64,000 nucleotides of DNA from contig KV423952.1 in the NCBI GenBank assembly GCA_001632435.1, positions 62,001 to 126,000 on the forward strand. The letters are read 5' to 3'. Shown in pieces: positions 1-10,609 of the stretch. Under the pieces are notes generated by a model that did not search any database, had not been told where the DNA came from, and saw only the letters and a list, made by a program, of their open reading frames with translations. The translations under genes were made by a program, and so were the position numbers. The DNA is from Calocera cornea HHB12733 (lineage: Eukaryota; Basidiomycota; Dacrymycetes; Dacrymycetales; Dacrymycetaceae). Position 1 is the stretch's first letter. Every line of letters begins with the position of its first letter.

Positions 1-1247
1 TGCCGGGGTGCACAGAAGCGACGTGCTCGTGGGAGGGTGCCGATCCTCGGGCTCCGCTCAATCCCGGGAGCGTGCGCGGGCCCTGCTGGCCGGAACGCGC
101 GCGGGCGAGGGAGGGGGTGCGCTGAAAGTGGTGGGTGAGACACCCGCAGAGAGCCGGGAGTGCGCGTCCTTAGGGCGGCCGGAGAGCTGCCGTCCTGAGC
201 CTCCATGTATGCGTACTGGTTGTAAGGACGATGACAAGGCTCGTTTGGTGAGGACGACGCCTAGTACGCCAGTCCAATGCGGAGCCAGTGGGTACCGCTT
301 TGTTGGAAGCGAGTCAATGATGTTGCTCGATTGCAAGCTTCGAGGGTATGGGTTGTAGTGGGCCCACTCAGGAACCAATATGGATGCTACGTAGCATCCA
401 TATTGTTAGCACCCAAGCATCCAGTGATGAAGTTGCATTTATTCCTTTAAGCTAGATACGTGCGAGTGGGTTGGAACCATATGGTCTTCTGAAGAGAAGT
501 CCCAGGAAGGCTGTAGCCACACAAAAGTGACCATGCAGAGTGGTCTCCCGCTGGCCCATGTTCAAAGCGAGCGATGCGCTTGGTAGCACGCATACATCGG
601 ACATCCACAATAGGAGATTTCCAGCCATTCAGGCCACCAGCACCACACGCTCTAACGAAGGCCAGCGGCTCTGCGCAGACTCCGCCGGCCGGAGTTTGGC
701 GAGCCTGACGACGGTCGATACCGAACAACTCGCGCACAAAAGGCGGTGCCTCCGCCCCCCCGTCGCCGCATTGCGCGCGCTTGGCGCCCATTCGCGGAGC
801 GCATACAGTGGAGTTCGCTTCCGCTCCCCTCTCGACCGCCAGCCTTAGTGCTCCGATGCGCGTTGCTCATTGCTCATTGTGCTCCTCCGACATGAGTGCC
901 AATGAGTGCCGGCTGGGAGCATCAAAGAGCAAGACACGAGCTTAATGACTTCCTTTGCGGAACAGCAAGGAGGGGCACAGGCACACTCTGACGTGTCTCA
1001 GCATGAGTGAGCTGGGCATGCTCGTCCTCAAGAGCTTCCACCATGGCTCTTGGTCCTGAGGTGCGCTGCTGGCCTCGGACTGGCCATCCTCCCGTGGTGA
1101 AGGACGACGCCGTCCCTCGCCTCTGTGCAGTGCCTACTTAAGCCCAGCCAGCCCAGCCTGTCTTCTGCCATATTCCGACATCCCCATCATTCTTCCACTC
1201 TGGCGCACAGGCGGCACCACCCCTACTCCACCAACAAGGCGACTCCG
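1..1247. other. gene-poor leading stretch
   Basis: No open frame here has an ATG start, splice sites and family motifs together. The one structured element is a perfect 30-bp palindrome at 376-405, listed separately. The last ~120 bases are probably promoter and 5' leader of the gene starting at 1248. Confidence 0.5.
376..405. repeat. 30-bp perfect palindrome
   Basis: CAATATGGATGCTAC is followed at once by its exact reverse complement, with no spacer. Pairing stops at the next base on each side. It lies in gene-poor sequence, so it could be a cruciform, a dyad protein-binding site or a junk palindrome; the sequence alone does not decide. Confidence 0.9.
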
Positions 1248-1952
1248 ATGCCGGTCTGGAAATTGCACAGGAAGCGACGCTTCCATGGCCTACCGGAGGC
1301 TAGCCCCCCGCCGGAGAAGCGCTCTCCCGAGACCAAGCGAGATGTTCTCCGACCTTCACGATGCGATGACCAGCCGAAACCACCACCGGTACCGCCGGGC
1401 ACGCTGTACTGGCGCCGGGCACAACGCGGGCGAACAAAGCGTGTTGGGCAACTCGAGCTCCCGCCTTCACCGGACATGGACTACGTCCGCAAGCATCTTG
1501 TCCCCCACCGAGCACGGTTCATCGACCTGGAGGAGATTTTCGCACAGTTCGACACCCCGCTGGCGCGAGAAGCCGATGGCGCGGCAGACTGGTTCAGCTT
1601 TCAGGTGCAGATTGCGGCGCGCAACCTCGTTGCGGACCTGATTCTCTGGGTCAAGCGAGACTTTGAGTCTGCCAAGCACGCGGCAAGGATGTGGAGGGAG
1701 GACATGCAGCACTGGATCGATGGATTCGAGGAGTGGGAGCTGGGCAGCCCGCTGCACCTCGAAGCGGTGCGCGTTGCAGGCGAGCTGCCGATTATGGTCG
1801 AGCGGGAGGACAATACGGGAGACCTGTACCCGAATGATATCGACCCGACACCACACCAGAATTTCAAGTATGGTGACCCAGACTTGAGCGACTCGGGCTC
1901 GGAGGGTCTGCTGGAGACACCGCCTTTCACTATGTACTCGGGTTCGGACTGA
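1248..1952 (+). CDS. hypothetical protein, 234 aa
   Basis: This is a single-exon gene starting at the first in-frame ATG (MPVWKLHRKR); the frame is open further upstream but only with GTG. The N-terminal ~80 residues are rich in Pro, Arg and Lys and probably disordered. Residues ~85-185 look helical and charged (WFSFQVQIAARNL, ADLILWVKRDFESAKH, MWREDMQHWIDGFEEWE). The C-terminus is acidic and Ser/Asp rich (DPDLSDSGSEG). I see no signal peptide, membrane segment or known motif. It stands alone on the plus strand 278 bp ahead of ATP23. I do not recognise the family. Support is open frame, composition and the helical pattern only. Confidence 0.55.
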   Translation: MPVWKLHRKRRFHGLPEASPPPEKRSPETKRDVLRPSRCDDQPKPPPVPPGTLYWRRAQRGRTKRVGQLELPPSPDMDYVRKHLVPHRARFIDLEEIFAQFDTPLAREADGAADWFSFQVQIAARNLVADLILWVKRDFESAKHAARMWREDMQHWIDGFEEWELGSPLHLEAVRVAGELPIMVEREDNTGDLYPNDIDPTPHQNFKYGDPDLSDSGSEGLLETPPFTMYSGSD

Positions 1953-2230
1953 GCGTTTTCTTACCATCTAACATATATCTACGAATAGAGATTGTACCCA
2001 ATGTGTCCAGCTTGTACATACTTTCCTATCTACCTCTATCAGAATGGACTTTATGAATCACGATCTGCAGCAGGACGAGAAACGGTCTTTCGGATGCGGC
2101 GACAAGCCTTGGCATGCGGCGACGCGCGTAATGACCTGCATGCTGCTTACGTAACCCTATTTTTGGCCCTTGCACGTCGTCAGGGTTTGACGGTCGTGCA
2201 CCAGCAAGACCACCTCCCGCCCTCATCGCC

Positions 2231-3098
2231 ATGTCCGGCGCCCGCGCCTCCTCCTCCTCTCCCTTTCCTGAGCCATCAGGCTCTCGACCTCCTAATGGCG
2301 AAGGCTCATTCGAGCGCTGGCGGAAGTCGGCCGCGTGGATTACCGGCCTCGGGCTGAGTCCTGAAGAGGAGGTCGTGCGCGCCCAGGAGCAGGAGAGGAA
2401 GACGAACGCGTACCAGTGGGAGCGGTGCCAGAAATGGAAGACCGACTTGATGTGGAACAGTGCGTTGCTGCACGCTGTTGTCCGACTCTTGGCAGCTAAC
2501 GTAATGAGCAGGCCCGGGGATCGTCTTCATGCGCAAGCACATGGCACTGCTCGGCCACCCCGTGACGCCCGAGCAGCTGCTTTGCGAGCCCTGCACTTCC
2601 GAGCGAGGTGGTGGGATGGCGGACGATGGGACAATATTGCTTTGTCAGAACCGGATCTGGGACAGGCAGAAAATGGAAGATACAATCTTGCACGAGATGG
2701 TGCATGGGTACGATCGGGTAAAGTTTGAGCTGGATTGGCAGAACTGCAGGCATCATGCATGCACAGAGGTGCGCCGGCTTCTTCAACATTTCTCATGGAG
2801 CAATATTACTGATGCTGTCAACAGATTCGGGCGAACAACCTCTCGGGCGACTGCAAGTGGAACAGGGAGGTCATGCGTGGCTTCTTCGGCTTCACAAAGC
2901 AGCACCAAGCATGCGTGCGTCGACGAGCGCTCATGTCCCTTGCCCAGAATCCACATTGTTCTGCCCCCGGTGTAGCAGAGCAAGCCGTTGACGAGGTGTG
3001 GGAGAGCTGCATCAAGGATACACGTCCGTTCGATGAGGTCGGTTGCCGTTGGTTTGTAGTGTTGAACGCCGGAGCTCACGACATCGCAGGTCTTCTAG
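2231..3098 (+). CDS. ATP23: mitochondrial inner membrane protease ATP23
   Basis: Four exons: 2231-2459, 2512-2768, 2825-3037 and 3090-3098, giving 235 aa, close to the ~230 aa of yeast Atp23. Atp23 is a zinc metallopeptidase of the intermembrane space; in yeast it matures Atp6 and helps assemble the F1Fo ATP synthase. The zinc site HEMVH (HExxH) is followed by GYD. Downstream are the family hallmarks NLSGDCKW, GFTKQHQACVRRRA and the C-terminal CIKDTRPFDE, with many conserved cysteines. Introns of 52, 56 and 52 nt have GT..AG ends. Exon 4 encodes only Val-Phe-stop. Reading through intron 3 would instead add ~60 hydrophobic residues absent from the family, so I prefer the short ending. The N-terminal ~45 residues are Ser/Pro rich. 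Confidence 0.95.
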
Positions 3099-3656
3099 AG
3101 CTCTATGTGTATTGGAGGACGTGGTTATTAGATCTTCCGTGTCTTGTCTATTGCATTTGTATTGTTCCAATGACAATCCCCACTTCCCGTTCTACTTTCG
3201 GGCCATACCCGTCCTGACATCCGGAATGTGATGTCCCGCGTTCAACAGATAGTCCGGCTTGGTCGGCGTTGATCCCGTAATGAACGTTACTTGCACCTGT
3301 TTACCGTCCTTTACGCGCTCCGCATTCTAGATCGCTCGACCTCGGCCCAAACAACCCGGCCCGATCGCCAAACCGTCCCAGAAAGGCAAGTCGGCAATGC
3401 GGAAGTGTGGTGCCCCGCATGCTCGGACCGAGCGGGGATCCCGCAATTGCATACGCACATACAAGTCAACCCGCCCGACGTTCTCCCGCTCCCCGGCCTT
3501 CTCTCCTGTGGAGGCTCAACGCGTCTCGTAGCTATATGTAGCACTCGCTGATGGCCGCGCATGCTGGCGTGTCTATCGCCTACCGTTCGCACTGCCGGCC
3601 TGGCTCGACGCTCCTAGCACTCGCGATCGCACGCAGTCCGACGTCAGCGCGGCAAG
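3099..3656. other. intergenic, ATP23 to dioxygenase
   Basis: No gene is seen. It holds the ATP23 3' end and the promoter and leader of the dioxygenase gene. Confidence 0.6.
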
Positions 3657-5009
3657 ATGGTGAAATACGAGTATCTGACCGCCGAGCAGCGGCAGCACTT
3701 CCTCGAGCACGGATGGCTGCGCATCCCGAACGCGATCAAGCCGGAGTACCTGGACGGGTGGATGGCGGACTGCTGGATCCGCCTCGGGTTCGACGAGCAC
3801 GACGTGTCGACGTGGACGGAGGAGTATGTCAAGCTGCCTAGGCATCGCGAGGTGCCTGTTGCCGGTGAGCACATATGTCGCATGCACTGTCTAGCCGGAA
3901 GAGCTGACAGCCGATGCGGCGCATGGCAGAGTTCTGCCCCGACGCATACAAGGCCATGGTCGAGATTGTCGGTGGTGCCGACCGCATCGACCCGAACCGG
4001 GAGACGCACCACGGGGACCAGTTCATCATCAACAGTGGGACAGAGTACTGGCGTGACGTGCGTCCCTCCCCGTCTCCCTCCCCCGCAGCGTGCCCGCTGA
4101 CCCTGCCCGTTCTCGCAGCACGACCAGTCCCCGCAGGAGGCCAGCGGCTGGCACACGGACAACGACTGGTACCGGCAGTTCCTTGACAGCTCGGGCAACG
4201 CCCTCACCATCATCCACTGTTTCACGGACATCGACCCGCGTGGGGGCGGCACCTGGCTGTGCGAGGACGGGATCACGGGCATCGTTGAGTACCTGTATGC
4301 GCACCCCGAGGGCCTGGACCCGCCGTTCGACGAGCTCTACGCGCACGTCAAGGAGTGCAAGGTGTTCACCGAGGTGACGGCGAAGCGGGGGGACACGCTC
4401 ATCCTGCACGGGCTGCTGCCGCACACGGCGAGCAAGAACCATCTGCGCAAACCGAGGGTGATCACCAACCCGCATGTGAACCTGAAGGACCCGTACCAGT
4501 TTGACAGGGAGGACCCAGAGGACTTTGTACGTCTCATCAGGGTTGTGTGTACGGCATGGGTGCTGATGGAAAACAGTCTCTGTGCGAGCTGTACATTCTC
4601 AACGCCCTCGGGAAGAAACGTATCCCACCGTCCGAGTGGCACATCGCCGCCCCGCGCAAGGTCTACTACCCGCGGAACTACAGTGCGTCCTCTCCCGCGT
4701 CCTTCTTCCCTCCCGCCCTGGCGCTGCCCATCCTTCGCCCTTCCACCCTTAACCGCGTCTCCGGAAACACTAACCCCCACCGCAGCATTCAAGAAAGCGC
4801 GCGTCGAACAAGAGCTCGAGCGCATGCTCGCCGCCGCAGCCGCGAAGGGCCTCGGGCCAGAGAGCGTAGACAGCGTGTACCTGCGGAGCGAGGCCGAGCT
4901 GCGCGAGCACGAGAAGCGCAACGGCCTCGCTGCGCCGCCGGGGCCGAACGCGTTCCCGGACGGGACGAGGACGTATTATAAGATGCCGGTGAGGCGGGCG
5001 GAGGACTGA
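3657..5009 (+). CDS. phytanoyl-CoA dioxygenase (PhyH) family protein
   Basis: Five exons (3657-3864, 3930-4057, 4119-4526, 4577-4682, 4786-5009) give 357 aa. The family uses Fe(II), 2-oxoglutarate and O2 to hydroxylate small substrates; the substrate here cannot be read from sequence. The double-stranded beta-helix is visible: HHGDQFIINSG, then the iron-binding HxD in GWHTDNDWYRQF, the distal histidine in LILHGLLPHTAS, and an arginine in RKPRVITNP that fits the 2-oxoglutarate anchor. The C-terminal ~75 residues form a charged helix. Intron 1 has several candidate acceptors; only the one at 3929 keeps the frame into EFCPDAYKAM. No targeting signal is evident. Many basidiomycete genomes carry several such paralogs, often of unknown function. 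Confidence 0.9.
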
Positions 5010-6088
5010 GCGGGTTGGCTTAGTACCTGCGTTGTACTGTAGCTGCAATGCTGAACTGTGTATCCGTATTGACCGGCGTGCGTCGGGTCACGCTCGCGTC
5101 TTCTGACGGAGGGCAACTCTCCACTCCCGCACATTCCTTGGCGTAGCGCCTGTCCCTTGTGCCGACCCGCAGCCAACCCCCAAGACAGTGACCTGTCTCG
5201 CCCCTCCCCAAGCCCGCAGGACAGGACGACCCGGAGTCCCCTCCCAAGGCGGGTTGGTTTCCAAACGTGAACGTGGGGCAGGGACAGGCGCAGGCCCGGC
5301 TTGGCTGGTCCAGGCTAGTGCTCCTCGGGAGAGACACGGCGCATCTATCTGTTGTATCTAAGCGGGCGAACAATGGCAGACTGTCTCTCCGCGCTGCACG
5401 GGCAGGAGTTGCTGGGGTTCGGCGGGCTGGCCCGGCCTCCGCCGCGTCTGCATAAGATCTGGAAGAGATGGCCCCGGCCGTGTGAGTTGTCGCCCCATGT
5501 TGCGACCGCACAGCGGCCCGAGGGATCTGCAGCAGATATACGACTGAATAGCTGCGCGCCGGCGGCGTATCGCCCGTCCGGCTTCGCGCTGGTATCGCGC
5601 AGCCGCTCGGGCCGAGCTGCCCCACTGAATCTATTGTCGTCCGCTCGCAAGGCGTGCAGAGATTAGATCTGGGCACGATACGATATGATATGGCCTCGCC
5701 GCCGTTCGGGCCCTTCCCACCCTGTGCGCGTCTCACGGACACGCACCTCCGGAGGCTTCGGAGGGGCTGTACCGGCGCTTCCGACGGGGAGGCACGGCCG
5801 CAAGCCAACTAACTGCGCGGACCCTGACGGCCTTGTCGCCCCGACGCCCTTACGCCTGGAACCCAAGCCTATCGGTGACACCTGCGGGGAGGCACGGGGC
5901 TTGCCACGCCGACGAACCGGACAGGCATGGCAGCGGACGGCATAAATATCCAATCGGACAGGGCGGAGATGGGCAGCATCTGAGACACTTCCTGAACACA
6001 CCGAGCACACCAACATCCAACCACGGCCCTAACCACAACCACAACGACTGCTACTGCTACTGCTACAACCACAACACACCATCCAACA
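5010..6088. other. intergenic, dioxygenase to monooxygenase
   Basis: About 1.1 kb without a supported gene. The last ~90 bases are a CA- and CTG-rich leader directly before the monooxygenase ATG (tgctactgctactgctac around 6050). A TAAATAT box-like sequence lies near 5944. Confidence 0.55.
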
Positions 6089-7412
6089 ATGACCACCGCA
6101 CCCCACCACGTCCTCATCATCGGCGCAGGCCTCGGCGGCACAGCACTCGCAATCGGCCTCGCCCAACGAGGGATCAAAGCCACCCTCTACGAGCTGCGCG
6201 ACTCCCGCGGCACCATCGGCGGGGCGGTCGCCCTCGCGCCGAACGCCCTGCGCGTGCTGGACCGGCTCGGCGTCTACACCCACATCCGCGAGCACGGGTG
6301 GAACTTTGAGAAGACGCGGTTCATCAACGAGCACGGCAAGCTCGTGGGCGACTTTGCCTCGGGCGGACACCAGTTCGGGTACAAGGCGCTCAGGATCAAG
6401 CGCGAGGTGCTCCTCCAGGCGCTGCACGAAGCGGCACAGGCCAAGGGCGTCGAAATCGTCTTCAGCAAGAAGGCCGTGAGCGTGAGCGAAGGCGAGGGGA
6501 GCGCGACGGCGACGGTCGAGTTCGCGGACGGGACGAGCGCGACAGCGGACTTTGTCGTCGGGTTCGACGGGCTGCACTCCCTCGTCCGCCCGCACGTCAC
6601 CGGCCCAGGCATCGTCGCCAAGTACACGGGGTTCACGGGCATCGGCTTCAGCGCGCCCAAGCAGCGCATCCACTTCCCGGGGGAACAGTACACGCTCCCG
6701 TGCATGATCCTCGGCCAGCGGGGCAACTTCGGCATGATGCCCAGCGACGTGAAGGGGGAGGACGTGGGCTGCTTCTCTACTTGTCATATGGAGAAGGACC
6801 TGGGGAGGGACGGGTGGGCACAGTTCGCGAGCGAGAAGGCGATCCCGTGGATCCAGGACATACATAAGGACTGGGAGGACGTGAGTGCTTCTTCTTCTCC
6901 TGCTTATGCTTCCCTTCCTCGTTGCGGGGGAGGCGCTCCTCCGGCTCCATGCTGATAAGTCGATGTAGCCCGTGAAGAGCATGATGCTCGCGCTGGACCC
7001 GTCCGCCATCCACATCTGGCCGCAGTACGAGCTTCCCCCCGTCCCGGCGTGGCACAGCAAACGCGTGGCCATAGCGGGCGACGCGGTGCACGCGATGTCG
7101 CCGAACGGGGGGCAGGGCGCGGCGCAGGCCTTCGAAGACGGCGCGCTCCTCGCCCGCGCCTTATCCATGGTCTCCCCCGAGTACCCGCTCGAGCGCGCAC
7201 TGCGCAACTGGGAAGCGGCCAGGAGGGAGCGGATCAAGGACGTCCTCGCGTTCACCCACCGCAGCAGCGACACGCGCAAGCAGGCGAGCTGGGTCGGCCA
7301 GGCCGTCAAGGAGTGGGGCATGTGGGCCTTCTTCAAGCTCAAGGGGGAGAGCGCCGCGGGGGACCTGAACAACTATGATGCGGAGAAGGTGGACCTGAAG
7401 GCGTTGGAGTAG
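6089..7412 (+). CDS. FAD-dependent monooxygenase, salicylate hydroxylase-like
   Basis: Two exons (6089-6880, 6969-7412) give 411 aa, the usual length of group A aromatic hydroxylases. These single-component flavoproteins use NAD(P)H and O2 to hydroxylate aromatic or similar substrates. The Rossmann GxGxxG is at residues ~8-20 (VLIIGAGLGGTALA), followed by an acidic strand end (YELRDSRG). The DG motif is VVGFDGLHSLVRP. The FAD-ribityl GD motif is VAIAGDAVHAMSPNGGQG. The 88-nt intron starts GTGAGT and ends TAG, and joins WED to PVKSMM in phase 0. The substrate cannot be assigned; salicylate-like phenols are only the commonest annotation. A biosynthetic role is possible, but no biosynthetic cluster surrounds it. 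Confidence 0.93.
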
Positions 7413-7630
7413 ATTCTCCGCTTGTTTTCATTTGTTTCTTCTCTGTAACTATAACTAGTTCATAACGATGTTTCGCGTTACGAGCGGTGTTGTATTCTCC
7501 TCATGGAGTCGCATTACTCGCGACGTGGCTCTCAAAAGTATGCGACTTCATCTATTGTCATACTCGGACTCTACTGTATCACAAGCAATGAAGCTGTCTC
7601 CATGTACGCACAGCGCCATCTCACATCTCA

Positions 7631-8490
7631 CTAGCGGAGCTCGCCCATCCCGCTCACAAACGATTCCAAAACATTCCTGACCTTTGCAAAGCGATTCGCT
7701 CCACCGCTGCCCATCTGGACATGCTGGTAAATGGCACCCAGCTTGAGCTTCTCAGTAGCGCAGGCACGGTTCGGACAACGATACATGCGCGCCGTCGCGC
7801 TGGTGACGACGTGCCGCGTATCGTGCGCGAACATGTAGTGGTCAACCTTGGCGCGGTCCACACCGCTGCAGCACCCGCCGCTCTCCAGATGCAGCACGGC
7901 CCCCGCGAGCGTCATGAACTGCTTCTGACAGCCCTTCATTGGACAATCAACCTCGGGGGAGGTGACGATGTGGACGTGCGCTTCGGCTTCGTCCTCTGAC
8001 TGCCGATTACCAGTGATTAGCAGGGACCAAAGGACCTTGGGTAGAGAACGCACCTCTACAGAGCTCTCCGCTGCATCTACCAGCGCTTCAATCTGGAAGC
8101 GCTGCTGGCGCTTATACCACCGGGGATGGACACTGCGCTGATGCGCCTGGAGGGCAGGCTCCGAGGCAAAGGCGTGTCTGTTGCACGCTGTGCACGTGAA
8201 ATGCTTAGCCTGATAATGGGAGAAGGGGTCGTCCTCCGAGTCCTCGAGGGTGAACCTGTGAGAGCAGAACTTGCACACTCGTGCAGCGTAGCCAACAAAC
8301 ACCCATTGCTGCTGTCTGAGAAGATGCTCGAGGATGGACTATGCTGAAGGATGGAAGAGGGATGGAGGAAGGAAGAAACGATGGGGTGATTTGTGTCCAC
8401 GCCTGCACGCACCCATTTTTTCCAAAGAACAGAAGACTCGTTCCACTCGTCCCGGATCACTGGAGCCGAGAAGATGGTCCTGCCAAGCAT
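7631..8490 (-). CDS. C2H2 zinc-finger protein, divergent paralog
   Basis: Three exons on the minus strand (8490-8413, 8338-8054, 7999-7631) give 243 aa. Introns are 74 and 54 nt; the second is in frame and has a clear branch site (gctaatcac). Fingers include CKFCSHRF..HYQAKH, CTACNRHAF..HQRSVH, CPMKGCQKQF..HLESGGC and CPNRACATEK..QHVQMG. It is homologous to the two genes that follow. They begin MVYI at the position where this one has WVFV, so its start was moved to an upstream exon. It also lacks the finger they carry after the second one. Known fungal proteins of this type are unassigned; DNA binding is plausible, not shown. The N-terminal exon is the least certain part. Confidence 0.65.
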
Positions 8491-8705
8491 TCATCAAAGA
8501 AGGCAAGAGATATAAGGAAGCGGGAGCCGCCAAGGGAGCCCTGAGTTGAAAGACGCCCACACATGATGCGGAGAAGGTGGATCTCATACGCTGAAGTAGA
8601 TCACCTTCGATCATTTCTCAACCTTATTTTTTCCATCGTGACGGTGCTTCTCTGCGCTATTTGTCTGGACCGTACCGATGAATCATCCCACAGTATGACA
8701 AGCGA

Positions 8706-9592
8706 CTACACAAGAATGGTGTAAACCTGAGCAACAGGGAGATCCTCCGTCTGGAGTACCGGAACTGACAGGCCTTGCAAGTCCCGCATTCCGCTAATAA
8801 TCATATCCAAAACGCTCTCGATGCCGCCGTACCTATGCACTCTGCACACGCCGCTCTCGATATGCTGGCACAGCCCGCTCAATGTCGTCGCAGGTCGCGC
8901 GCAGTCCAGGTCGGGGCAACGATACGTCAGCTCGGAGGTTCGGGCGTGCTTCGGGGAGGCGAGGTGCTGGTCCAGCTGGGCGCGGGAGGGGAACACAATT
9001 TGGCACGAGACGCACTCGTACCCCGAGCCCGTCCACGAGGCGTCCGAAGCTGGCCCTGTACGGCAGGGAGGTACCGGGAGGGGCTTGCACGGTCCGGAGC
9101 TGGTGGTGGAAGAGTTGCTGTATGGGTTGCAGATGACGTCGCGCAGCGGGTGGTCCAGGATGTGCTTGTCGATCAGCGTGCGCGTGATGTCGCTCAAGCA
9201 GGCGCCGCTCTCGAGATGGAGAGCCAGTGCGGCGCGCGAAGTGAATTTTCTCTGGCACTCGCCCATTGGGCACCGATAGGTTGGCACGACATGTGCACGC
9301 GAACGCAGATGCTACTCAGAAGATCGTCAACACACCCCTCGCAAGTAATAACATGAAGACAGACTGCTTGTAGATTTTGTTCGGACTCGAACAACCTCTG
9401 GCATTTCCTGCAGAAATAGTGGGACTCTAGCAGGTGCCAGTCGAGGGCGGCCTTGGATGAAAATGCGCGCCAGCACTCGGTTTGGGAGCAGGCATAATGG
9501 GTGGCCATGTGGTGATCGAATGGATGGTCATACCCGCGCAAATCTGCGTCGCAAAATCTGCAACGACGATCATACCCAGGAATGTAGACCAT
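8706..9592 (-). CDS. C2H2 zinc-finger protein, 277 aa
   Basis: Two exons (9592-9365, 9311-8706) joined by a 53-nt intron in phase 0. Exon 1 is 76 codons, exactly as in the paralog at 10610-11424, which supports both the start (MVYIPGYDRRCRFC) and the splice. Fingers in order: CRFCDADL..HMATH, CSQTECWRAF..HLLESH, CRKCQRLF..HLRSRAH across the junction, CPMGECQRKF..HLESGAC, CVSCQIVF..HLASPKH and CPDLDCARPA..QHIESG. Several end in Cys rather than His, giving the 'HLESGxC' pattern. No transcription activation or other domain is visible. It is the middle member of a head-to-tail tandem array, so local duplication is the likely origin. Confidence 0.82.
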
Positions 9593-10004
9593 TGTTTCTC
9601 CGAGCCGAGGCCGTTCGAATCGAGTGGCGTGTTAGTTGTTGTTACTGGTGTGGGCCACGGCTAAAGGGCATCACCACCCCTGCCTGCAGGTACACAATGG
9701 GGAATACGAGAGGGTGAGAGGGCCGGAAAGCGGGCTCCCTACCAGTAGGAGCAGCTTAAATGCAGATTGCATCAGTGGACATTATGACAGGTGATAAGCC
9801 ACAATGTATTGGCTCCGGGGTCTGTGCCGTACAGAATAGATCCGTGTAAAATTGGTTGTTTCAGGGTTCCCTTGCCGACCCTGGATTCTCTTTGGGAGCA
9901 TCGAATCTCCCTCTCCATCTAACCATGCATCTCTCCTACGTAATAAGGAAGTGGTTCGACTAGGCCCAGAGCGGCGATACGAATGACACCAAATATAGTC
10001 GAGA

Positions 10005-10044
10005 CGCGTTATCTCGCGTTATCGCGCGTTATCGCGCGTTACTA
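10005..10044. repeat. 10-bp tandem repeat, four copies
   Basis: Units are CGCGTTATCT, CGCGTTATCG, CGCGTTATCG and CGCGTTACTA, head to tail. It sits just beyond the zinc-finger relic. A short degenerate version of the motif (TTTCGCGTTACGAG) occurs at ~7470 beyond the stop of the first zinc-finger gene, so it may belong to the duplicated 3' flank. Confidence 0.85.
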
Positions 10045-10108
10045 TGGACGTTATGTTCCCGCGGCACAATTGCTCTGCGTGCAAAATGTAATCTGGGGCA
10101 ACACGTAG

Positions 10109-10260
10109 CTTCATCTATCGTCATACAGTACACAGGTAGTCTACTATATCACAAAGGATGGAGCTATCTTAAGGCGTGCACAACAAAGCATTATTTGCGG
10201 AGCTTGCTCACCCCGCTCACAAACGATTCCAAAGTCTTCCTTACATGTTCTTGCAGGTAG
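10109..10260 (-). pseudogene. relic of zinc-finger gene 3' end
   Basis: On the minus strand 10250-10191 reads HVRKTLESFVSGVSKLRK then stop. This closely matches the C-terminus of the gene at 7631 (KVRNVLESFVSGMGELR). Flanking bases also match: CTTCATCTATCGTCATAC here versus CTTCATCTATTGTCATAC near 7549. No zinc-finger coding sequence lies upstream of it before the next gene. It is therefore best read as the remnant of a fourth array member after deletion or unequal exchange. Confidence 0.75.
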
Positions 10261-10609
10261 TCTATGCGCAAGTAGGGGCGGCGTCAGAAGGGAAGGAATA
10301 AACGAGTGATGGATTTTCCATGGCGTTTATGAGAGTTTATACTAAGTAGACAGATTTGCGTCCTGGAATAGAGAAGTGAGCAGAGGTGTTCAAGCCGTAA
10401 TGAGTGATATTACGTACCAAATGCTAGCAGTTTACGTAGCTCGGGCTGTAGTTCGGTCCGGATTCATCGGAACATCGGCACCGAGAAGATCATCCATGGA
10501 GAACATGCAGAAGATTTGGTAGCGGAGGGGTTTGTACCAGAGTAAGACCTTCTTTGGTACAGGAAAGGTGGAGTGGGAAGGATGGAATGTACAGCAATGG
10601 GCAATATTC

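Larger units (their letters stand above)
9593..10609. other. spacer in zinc-finger array
   Basis: It holds a 10-bp tandem repeat (10005-10044) and a relic of a zinc-finger 3' end (10109-10260), both listed separately. Otherwise I see only promoter and 3' flanking sequence. Confidence 0.55.

Noticed and set aside
1125..1247. N-terminal extension of the first hypothetical gene
   Set aside because: It would begin with GTG, which is not expected in a nuclear fungal gene; the first ATG is at 1248.
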